This document shows, piece by piece, positions 26,310 through 34,251 of a stretch of DNA of 34,251 nucleotides. The first letter of the stretch is position 1. The number at the start of each line of letters is the position of its first letter. The translations under genes and the position numbers were made by a program. This DNA is from Stentor coeruleus (taxonomy: Eukaryota > Ciliophora > Heterotrichea > Heterotrichida > Stentoridae): contig MPUH01000800.1 of the NCBI GenBank assembly GCA_001970955.1, positions 1 through 34,251 on the forward strand. Direction: 5' to 3'. The notes beneath the pieces are model-generated. The model ran no database searches, had not been told where the DNA came from, and worked only from the letters and a program-made list of their open reading frames with translations.

Positions 26310-27881
26310 ATGGGGAGTACTTGCATGAAAAACAGTGAAATATCAAGAGAAAACGTAAAAGTCCCTGGACCTAAGATAGTTAAAAATAATATACTGTCTC
26401 AAACATCAGGTTATATTGTTGAAACCTCAAACTTTATTGGTAAAAGAAAAGGTTCAATTAAAAAGCATTATGCATTTAGCACGAAACTTGGCTCAGGAGC
26501 TTATGGTACAGTGCGTATTGGCATACACAAAGCTACGAACCAAAAAAGAGCTATCAAAACAATACTAAAAAATAGCGTTACAGATGACTTAAAAGATAAA
26601 GCGCAATTTTTCAACGAAGTAGATATTTTGAAGCAATCTGACCACCCGAATATAGTAAAACTTTATGAATTTTATGAAGATGAAGAAAACTATCATTTAG
26701 TTATGGAACATATCACAGGTGGAGAACTTTTTGATTATATTGTCAAGTCTAAGCGGCTATCAGAAGCTATCGCTGCGAATATCATGATGCAATTACTTAG
26801 TGCTGTTGCTTATTGCCATAGAAAAAATATTGTTCATAGAGATTTAAAACCTGAGAATCTGCTTCTAGATAAAGAAGGTCCTGATGCAACTTTAAAAATT
26901 ATTGACTTTGGGACATCTGCCATAATTGACCCAACAGTCCAAATGACCCACAAATACGGTACAGCTTATTATATCGCTCCAGAAGTCCTTTCCAAAAACT
27001 ACAATAAAAAATGTGATCTTTGGAGCTGTGGAGTTATATTATACATTCTTTTATCAGGAAGGCCACCTTTTTATGGTAGAGAAGATAAGGACATACTCAG
27101 AAACATTATAAAAGGAGATTACTCATTGAAAGGTCCTCAATGGGAAAAAGTTTCAAATGAAGCCAAGTCATTAATAACAAAAATGCTTGAATTAAATCCA
27201 GCAACTCGGATTTCAGCTGAAGAAGCCTTGAACCATCTTTGGATTAAAAACTTTTCAAACTCAAATGTTAGTAATTTAGGCCCAGACACTTTTATCAGCC
27301 TGCAGAGTTTCTATGCAGGACTTAAACTCCAGTATGCGATTCTAAGTTTTATATCATTCCAACTTATCAGTAAAGAAGAAACAAAAAGACTTTCTGAAGT
27401 ATTTTTAAAAATTGATAAAAATCAAGATGGGAAACTCAGTCAAAGTGAATTGCTAGACGCATTAACTAGCACAAGCATTCCAGTTCCTAGGAAAAAAGGC
27501 CCGTTTGAGAATAGAAGATTTGAAATGCTAAATATGGATAAAGATTCAGCTCTTGAGGAAGTTAAGAGGATTATGAGAGAAGTTGATGTAAACAATTCAG
27601 GATTTATTGACTATTATGAATTTATAACAGCATGTTCAGTTAAAGAAGAGCTTCTGACTAAAGAGAATATTAATTCAGCATTTCGCATACTAGATGAGGA
27701 TAAGTCAGGGAAAATCACAGCCTCTGAACTTAGAGAATTTCTTTCAACTGACCGGAATATTTCAAGTGAAGTGTGGGAATCCCTGATTAGTGAAGTTGAT
27801 CAAAATGGTGATGGAGAAATTGATATAGAAGAGTTCAAGTCGATGATGATTAATTACCTTAAAAAGACTGCTAGTCTGTGA
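26310..27881 (+). CDS. CDPK: Calcium-dependent protein kinase (CDPK)
   Basis: This 523-residue Ser/Thr kinase is activated directly by Ca2+. Residues 53-312 form the kinase: GSGAYG loop (61-66), K83, E103, HRDLKPEN (176-183), DFG (199-201), APE (224-226). A junction segment (about 320-360) leads to four EF-hands with complete 12-residue loops: DKNQDGKLSQSE (369-380), DVNNSGFIDYYE (426-437), DEDKSGKITASE (462-473) and DQNGDGEIDIEE (497-508). The linker between EF1 and EF2 is longer than in plant CDPKs, as in other ciliate and apicomplexan members. The N-terminus MGSTC fits dual acylation (myristoyl Gly2, possible palmitoyl Cys5), so plasma-membrane or ciliary-membrane attachment is likely. It ends in TGA. 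No intron. Confidence 0.95.
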   Translation: MGSTCMKNSEISRENVKVPGPKIVKNNILSQTSGYIVETSNFIGKRKGSIKKHYAFSTKLGSGAYGTVRIGIHKATNQKRAIKTILKNSVTDDLKDKAQFFNEVDILKQSDHPNIVKLYEFYEDEENYHLVMEHITGGELFDYIVKSKRLSEAIAANIMMQLLSAVAYCHRKNIVHRDLKPENLLLDKEGPDATLKIIDFGTSAIIDPTVQMTHKYGTAYYIAPEVLSKNYNKKCDLWSCGVILYILLSGRPPFYGREDKDILRNIIKGDYSLKGPQWEKVSNEAKSLITKMLELNPATRISAEEALNHLWIKNFSNSNVSNLGPDTFISLQSFYAGLKLQYAILSFISFQLISKEETKRLSEVFLKIDKNQDGKLSQSELLDALTSTSIPVPRKKGPFENRRFEMLNMDKDSALEEVKRIMREVDVNNSGFIDYYEFITACSVKEELLTKENINSAFRILDEDKSGKITASELREFLSTDRNISSEVWESLISEVDQNGDGEIDIEEFKSMMINYLKKTASL

Positions 27882-29009
27882 TTAGCACTTTAGTATTATT
27901 TTTGAATATGAATATTTATATTTTTTTGAAGATTTATAAAATACATTTAAATTTTAAGCAAAATTTAGCATGCTTATTTTAAAATATTATGCTTCAACAA
28001 AGTAAGTGATGATGTATTTTCTAGGAATTTTTCTAGATTTTAATATTTTTATGATTAGTCAAATAATTTCGCATAGAAAGAAATAAGAATCAACTAGCAT
28101 CCTATCATTATATTAAATTAATTGTAGGCAAGTAAAGAAATGAAGAAGCTAAAAATATTTCTGAAAAAGAATTTGAAATAAAGAAAATTTTTGATAAAAT
28201 ATAAGTTGAACTTTGATAGTTTAGCTTTAAATCATTTATTTAAACTGATTTAAGAATTATTACTTACTTTCTTTTAAGATTTTCCCACTTCTTCTTTTCT
28301 TGTTTTTTTGTTCTAAATCCCTTTATTATTTTGATTATCTTTAACAATTTTTAAATTCCCCAGTTTTCATATCGAAATTTTGTTAAGCTCTAATTTCCAG
28401 TTTTTAACATCTTCAAGCATAAATACAATTATTAGGAACATCCTCACTATTTCTCCTTTTTATTACAGAGAAAGAAATACTTACGTTCATTCACTAAGAT
28501 TATTTCAATCTTAGCTATCATAGATAATCCTCACTAAAATCCCCTTTGAATTTAATATAATATTAAAATGATTGAATAAATAATAATTTTGGTTTTTAGT
28601 ATCTACATTCATTGAAAAGGCTTTTAATTTCAATTATTCATTGCAGTTCTTGATATTAATTTCAAGTATTTTTCATCGTAACCTTCGTGCAGCATCACTA
28701 CAAATATAGCTAATGCTTCAATCTTTTATTATATTCCTAACTAATACTAATACTAATACTAATCTAGGATTCTTGGGCAGCCCCCCTAGAAGTCAGAGGA
28801 CCTAAATCCTTTTCTAATTTGTGTACAACCTCATAACGAGTGATTCAGTGTTAAGTAAGAAATAAATTCTAATCATAATAATAGTGTTAGGCTGATACTG
28901 ATTTTTTTTTATTTAAAATAAATACTGAAAGTCTTAAGAAAATTACCCCGACAAAATTAATCTGTTATTAATACCTATTAAAAGTCATCCCTACAGATTT
29001 TTATATATT
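27882..29009. other. Intergenic between CDPK and PHD gene (3' ends face each other)
   Basis: About 1.1 kb between convergent genes, long for two 3' ends. I see no supported ORF. There is a short run of TAATAC-type units just before 28763, then a locally G+C-rich hairpin (28763-28790). A 20-codon coding-like piece near 28140-28210 is too short to call. Confidence 0.45.
28763..28790. other. G+C-rich hairpin in AT-rich spacer
   Basis: TCTAGG at 28763-28768 pairs with CCTAGA at 28785-28790, and GGG/CCC can pair inside. It follows short TAATAC-type repeats. It is not recognisable as a tRNA or snRNA. It may be structural, part of an uncharacterised RNA, or chance. Confidence 0.35.
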
Positions 29010-30812
29010 TTAAGTGTGTTTCAGAACTTTTTTCATCGGCAAGTCGTCTAGAAGTACATGAGGAACTTTCATCTTAATCGTGAAATCTCCTTTATTTGTC
29101 TTCAGTATAGCAATTTCAGGATTTTTCTTATCTCTTTTCCCTTTAACCAGTAGACTATCAAGCTTCTCATCAGGAACTGATTGATCTTTAATCTGTTTCT
29201 CTACTTTTTTCACAGCAGCTTTATCTAAGCTTCTCGAATATTTCATCACTCTCGCCAGCTTGTTGTTGATATATAACTTTACTAAAACTTTATCTTCTGT
29301 TACATGCAAGATAATCTTCTTTTTCAGCTCAGCCTTCTTTTTTTTCTCTCTTGGCTTTCTTTTCTCTGAAAGCACTGGCTTAGCTGGAGTCATTTTTTCC
29401 CATAGTGTATTTCCAAAACCTGCCAAAAACTCTCTTGTATACTCTTCGTTTTCTTTAATAATCCTTGATAATTTGCTTGCTTTGTGACCTGGGCAGAGTG
29501 CATTACAAAACTTCATGCTTCTACCGTCAGTATACTTATCCAAAAGGTCCTTTCGGCACTCAACATGGAATGATGTTGCACATCGGCCATAACTGCATTG
29601 AATGCAAGCTCCTACTTTCAAGCCACATTCAAAGCACTTAAGCTTGAACTTTTCTTTATCAATTTTTTTCACATCTAATTCTGTGTCACTTCCTGGATTT
29701 TCTTGTAGTGATCTTGAGCATGTTACATGAGCCCAGATATTCCCTTTTATTTTTTTCAAAGCCCCTCCTGTAATAGGGCACAATTCACATTGTCCTGACT
29801 TATTATCTTTCGCTTCTGCTTTTGCAGTGCAGTAGTTGCAAAGCCATTCGATTTCGGGGATGCTTTTGATATTATAGCAATTAGAATGAACAGGTACCTG
29901 GCAATCATGACAAATTACGATAAGATTGTCTTCAGTAGATTCTCCTTCATCGCATACAGCACAGATGATTTTTTCTTCTGAAATGAAGTTATGGTAGTCT
30001 TTTTTTTCGTAGAAATATGATGAAAGCTGTATTTTTTCATAGTTTTTGATATACTTTTTTTTAAGGTTCATAGGAATATATAGGGGATCAGGTGGGTAGT
30101 CTAAAGTTTTAAGCTTTTTGTGGGTTTTCTGGTAAGCTTGTTGAATTGGGGTAATTATTTCAGTTACTGTTTGTGTTGTTGAAGCAAGTTTTGATTTGAT
30201 TTTATCTATTTTCTGTTCTATCCAAGTGTTTGTAGATGCAGATTCGACCTTATTGGTCTCATTGTGGCTAAAGTTTGGAGTTGCTAATGTAACGTTAGGA
30301 AAATACTGTTGAGAAACGCCGAACCAAAATAGTTTACCAAGGATATCAAAATGAGTTTTTGGTTTTTGAAGCGATTTAGCAATGTTTTTTAGTTGCTTAT
30401 CGGAATTGAATTTGTTTGAAAGGAAAAGGAGTCTTGAAATTTCTTTGAGATTCTTAAAAGTATGCTCTGGACAGATTTTCTCTTCCTTACTAAGGCTTGG
30501 GTAGTAAATTATTAGGCAGTTTAAGTGATAGGAATTATTGCACCCAACCTTTGTGCATGATATTAATAAATCAGATGTTCCACATATGCAACATATTGAT
30601 TCAGCTTGATTCTTTGCTGCTGATTTCATATTATTAGTTCTGTTTTTGTAACGCTTGGTTTCTTCGAATTTCTTTCTGAGCTTAGATTCGTCGAATATCA
30701 TCGGACTATAAACTACATCCATGTCACAAATGGAAAAACTCCCTGATTCTGAATTCTGAGTGCTTGGTGTGCTTGCTGAAAACGACATGCTATCTTTATT
30801 ATTATAATTCAT
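29010..30812 (-). CDS. PHD finger / extended PHD (PZP-type) chromatin reader
   Basis: A 600-residue nuclear protein. The first Cys/His cluster (73-116: CCICG...C...C..SYHLNC...CPEH) is an atypical PHD finger. Residues 284-328 are a canonical PHD (ICAVCDEGESTEDN... CHDCQVPVHSNCY... WLCNYC), followed by a knuckle (CELC, 342-345) and an extended PHD to about 442 (GALKK, WAHVTC, LKCFECG, GACIQC, FHVEC, CPGH). PHD-knuckle-ePHD is the module of the JADE/BRPF/AF10 group, which binds the histone H3 tail and DNA, so a role in a histone acetyltransferase or methyltransferase complex is plausible but inferred. The C-terminal 150 residues are Lys-rich. I chose the ATG at 30812: the frame runs further upstream to 30875 without an ATG and into a contig junction. 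Confidence 0.85.
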   Translation of the reverse strand: MNYNNKDSMSFSASTPSTQNSESGSFSICDMDVVYSPMIFDESKLRKKFEETKRYKNRTNNMKSAAKNQAESICCICGTSDLLISCTKVGCNNSYHLNCLIIYYPSLSKEEKICPEHTFKNLKEISRLLFLSNKFNSDKQLKNIAKSLQKPKTHFDILGKLFWFGVSQQYFPNVTLATPNFSHNETNKVESASTNTWIEQKIDKIKSKLASTTQTVTEIITPIQQAYQKTHKKLKTLDYPPDPLYIPMNLKKKYIKNYEKIQLSSYFYEKKDYHNFISEEKIICAVCDEGESTEDNLIVICHDCQVPVHSNCYNIKSIPEIEWLCNYCTAKAEAKDNKSGQCELCPITGGALKKIKGNIWAHVTCSRSLQENPGSDTELDVKKIDKEKFKLKCFECGLKVGACIQCSYGRCATSFHVECRKDLLDKYTDGRSMKFCNALCPGHKASKLSRIIKENEEYTREFLAGFGNTLWEKMTPAKPVLSEKRKPREKKKKAELKKKIILHVTEDKVLVKLYINNKLARVMKYSRSLDKAAVKKVEKQIKDQSVPDEKLDSLLVKGKRDKKNPEIAILKTNKGDFTIKMKVPHVLLDDLPMKKVLKHT

Positions 30813-30977
30813 ATTTGATTTGAATCTGTAATTTCTGGCACTTAGTTTAATAAGGAAATGAGAAAATATGCACAATACCNATATTTTCTAAAAAATGCAA
30901 ATTTTCTGATATTTGATTTGAATCTGTAATTTCTGGCACTTAGTTTAATAAGGAAATGAGAAAATATGCACAATACC
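30811..30977. repeat. Assembly junction: 69-bp repeat around N plus 28 extra bases
   Basis: Bases 30811-30879 and 30909-30977 are identical. Between them lie N (30880) and 28 bases (30881-30908) unlike the flank. It overlaps the start codon of the PHD gene, so the true 5' flank is uncertain. The extra bases look like a faulty contig end. Confidence 0.85.
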
Positions 30978-33900
30978 TCATCTTTATTACTCAAACCTTA
31001 TGCTAATTCAAAAAACCTAAAATATTACTAATTAAAAGGAAAAGATTCTATAGAATTAATCATAAACTTATCAACTTTCATTTTCTAGAAGCTAATTCTT
31101 AATTTAACTAATAATATAAAAATTCATAAACAGCTCAAAGTTTTCACTTTAAAACGAGAAACTTTCATGGATTACTTGAAGATGAAACTGGTAAAACTTG
31201 GATATAGCATTAAATGTTAAAGATTTGCTATAGATTTAGCATAAGTGTTTAAAATCATTATATATATTTAAAGCTATATAAGATAAATTTTTCAATGCTA
31301 GATAGGAAAATAAAATACTTCTTTTTATTAAACTATATATTTTATGCTTGCATATGGAGTTTCATCAAGCTTTAAACAAAGTTTTAAAAAGGAATTAGGC
31401 CACGTATATTACCATTTTCCAAGATTATGCTTAAGCTTTTTAAGTGTATAATTCTTTATCAAATTGAAGTTCGGTGTAGAAAGGATCAGATTTTAAAACG
31501 GCTAAATAATACAATGATGATTTTTTATATCAATAACGGGGATGGAGATCAAATTGTTTTAAAGATATAAAAGCAATGAATGCTTATAGATTATATTAGT
31601 TGTATATGATTATTATAACAAAGCTAAATAGTTATAAAATAATCAAAATTAAAAAAATATAAGTCAGTTCTTTATGCTAACACTAAAAACTATTAATAAA
31701 TCTGATTAAATGCTTATAAACTAGAATAGCAAATATATTACTTTTAGCAATATTTTGCATGATTTATCTATGTCAGAATACTTATAAGAAATTAATTTTA
31801 GAGCTTAAGCCATTAATTTAAATTTAACATTGTCCAAAATTATAATTTACCAAAAAATGAAATTCTATAATATATTTTAATCAAAACTGCATAAAGTATG
31901 CTTTCTATGTTTTAAGTGATAATTATCGAAGCTAACAATTAATAGTTTTAGATTATTTATATGAAATAAACACTGTTTTATTTTAAATTTTAAGTTAATC
32001 AATCAAAATAAAGAAATAATTTTTAGTTTAATTTGCATGATTAAGCGATGCATTTTTTAAAGTATGAACATAACTTATTTTTATGCAAAAATCCTTTTTG
32101 TTCAAATTTTTTATTTAAATTCAGATATAATAAACTGGCATAGTCTTTAGATATTTTGGATTTTTTTTTGGAGATTTCAAGTTTTTCTCATTTTTGAATA
32201 ACCATAAATAACAAGCCCCTTTTTTATAGCTATTTATTACTTTAGTTTTCGTCACAAAACTATTAAATTAATTTTTTCATATTCCGCTCAACAACCAACT
32301 TTCTACTTATATCTTGGTTAAAACTTCAAATTTTATTTTAAAGAACTATAAGTAAATCTATATAGCTTTCGACTTATTTGTTTTCGTTAATTTTTCAATA
32401 ATAAAAATACTTATTATTTGATGGATATTTTTTTCAAGGTAAATAGTATGAACTATTGGAATATGTTGCATCTAATATAAATTTTTATTGTCTGCATTTT
32501 TTTAATTTTTATTTTAATATAGCAATGAATTTTTATATGATGAGATATAAATGTAATTTCGATAAAAAAATTAAATATTAGTAATGAGTTTCAGACCACA
32601 AAGATTATAAATAATTATTAAAATATACAATAAATATTCTAAGATACTTATTATAAATATAAAAATAGGCTATAAACTATAACTAATATCATCTTCCAAA
32701 TATTTAAATATAAAAGTAAATCCCTTATTTGATTTCGCCACATCTATACTATCAATAAATTTTTCCATATATTCTGCAGATTATTAGCAAGCTGTGCTGT
32801 TTAACTGGAAGCTCAAAAAATATTTTATAATTCTGTCTAGTATCATATTCATTCACCCGATTCATCTCTTAAAAATTCTACGAATTATAGCAATTAAAAA
32901 AATTCTGAGTTTTTAGATCGATCAACCCACTTTACTTTATTAGCGCTTTTCTGTATATAATACCCCTTATTATGTTCAATAAACTTTCAATGATATACAC
33001 TGCATTGGTAAATATTTGAAAATATCTAAAAGCATATAGAAAACTAAAAATCATATATAAAATTTAGCCCTTATAAAAAACCCTATAAAATGAAATTTCG
33101 TCAACACTTGCATAATATTGTAGTTTAATCTGATAAAAATTATTTAGAAAAGTGTCTGAAAATATAATGCTTAAAAGAAAATATATGGCTTAAAGAATAA
33201 AATTCGAGGAGTTTTAAAAATTTGTTCAAAATATTACGATTTTGCTTTGAGAGAAAGCGCTTTCATTCTTGTAACTTGCTTTAAGATATACACTAAAAAT
33301 TATGCCTCCAATGCGTGCTATGAATTTTGTAATCAGACATTATAAAAATTGTTTTTGCTTAAGTCTTATGGCTTACTAATATGTTTTGCACAATCTACTA
33401 ACTTTTCTTACGAACAGATGCAATTGAAGATGAAACATTATAGTATATGATATCTAAAACAGCAGCATCTAAAAGAAAGTTAATCATCGTATTTACGCTA
33501 GTATTTATGTCATTATAATTATCATCTCAGATAATAATATTCTTTTAATAATTTATGTACCCTTAGATAGGCGTTATGTGTAAATACATCTAATATACAA
33601 AGAAATTTTAATTCTGTTTAATAAAATTCAATATCAAATGCTCGTTAAGCCACTCAAGAACTCGAAAAAAAAAAAATTTTTTGGAAATTCAGCATTTTTA
33701 TCATATTTAAAGCACTACTAAGCATGCACGATAAAACTAATTTTAGCTTTTGACTTTAGAAGAAAGTGCATTTAAAGGCTTACATCCAGCATATAAGCTC
33801 TGAACTTTTTACCTGTTCCAGCAATTGCTTATTAGTACTCATAGTAGGGTTTAGTTATTTTTGTAAATAAGTGTAAATAAATCAAAGTATAAGAAACAGA

Positions 33901-34251
33901 GCCAGGCAATCTCTATTTTTTTTTTACATTTTGCATTACAGAAAAATTATTTAATTACTTTAATTGCTTTAGTGACTTCTTCTGATGACTTAAATATTTT
34001 TGTGATAAGAATATATATAAAGAATCAAAATGTGAGATCTTCAAGATTGAAATCTGAGATTCGTTGTAGTATCTCTGAAATATGATTTTTTTCTATTATT
34101 TTTAGTCTTGAGTTCTAACTGTGCTTTTTCTAATGCTCTTATATCTTTTATACTTCCTTAGCTATATTGCAAAGTTTACTTTTTTTATCATTCATGTGAA
34201 AATATTTGAATATATTCTGTTTTAGTTTTCTATAGCATATAAGTATTATTT
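30978..34251. other. Gene-poor AT-rich region, right end of window
   Basis: About 3.3 kb with no ORF of useful length on either strand, no tRNA, no tandem array, and no telomere at the end. G and C are balanced (31261-31320 has 6 G, 4 C). A minus-strand coding-like stretch near 34070-34190 (SIKDIRALEKAQLELKTKNN) is preceded by several stops and soon stops again. It may be part of a gene beyond the window, a remnant, or chance. Confidence 0.5.

Noticed and set aside
18844..30977. CRISPR-like or dispersed repeats
   Set aside because: Each repeat pair is unique, separated by one N (one pair also by 28 bases), and not shared between the four sites.
33950..34190. Minus-strand Lys/Glu-rich coding-like stretch
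   Set aside because: The open run is only about 38 codons with stops on both sides; too little to call a gene.

Overview
The window is nuclear DNA from a ciliate, most likely a heterotrich such as Stentor. Four observations support this. Genes are dense, AT-rich and almost all intron-free. The one intron I can place is exactly 15 nt (960-974). The long ORFs are intact in the standard code, and TGA ends the kinesin and CDPK genes; this argues against ciliates that reassign UAA/UAG to Gln and against a Blepharisma-type UGA=Trp code. The gene set is that of a ciliated, membrane-trafficking protist. Heterotrich assignment is an inference; the standard code and the intron are read directly.

Layout, left to right: a nucleoporin Nup93/Nic96 gene (+, 799-3219); a tandem pair of paraoxonase-like genes (-, 3345-4451 and 4685-5779); an AMPK beta subunit (+, 6893-7669); a cluster of three decayed genes (7948-10174), one a broken histidine phosphatase; a 1032-residue NAD(P) transhydrogenase with its halves in PntB-then-PntA order (-, 10321-13419); a roadblock dynein light chain (+, 14482-14787); tRNA-Leu(CAA) (-, 15512-15594); a 995-residue coiled-coil protein (-, 15862-18849); a Fab1/PIKfyve-type lipid kinase (+, 19495-22902); a kinesin-2 motor (+, 23251-25425); a calcium-dependent protein kinase (+, 26310-27881); a PHD/extended-PHD chromatin reader (-, 29010-30812); and about 3.3 kb at the right end with no gene I can support.

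The genes do not form an operon-like unit; they are separate eukaryotic transcription units. Two touch cilia and microtubules (roadblock, kinesin-2), with the coiled-coil protein a weaker candidate. Two are signalling proteins with predicted N-myristoylation (AMPK beta, CDPK). One controls endolysosomal PI(3,5)P2.

The most notable features are these. The decayed genes sit beside intact long ORFs. Intergenic DNA in roughly 3-16 kb has a transcript-oriented G/C asymmetry that is absent to the right of 19 kb. A short interstitial repeat matches the heterotrich telomere unit. Four single-N positions are each flanked by direct repeats, which look like unmerged contig overlaps; one of them inserts a false 14-codon duplication into the kinesin motor domain.
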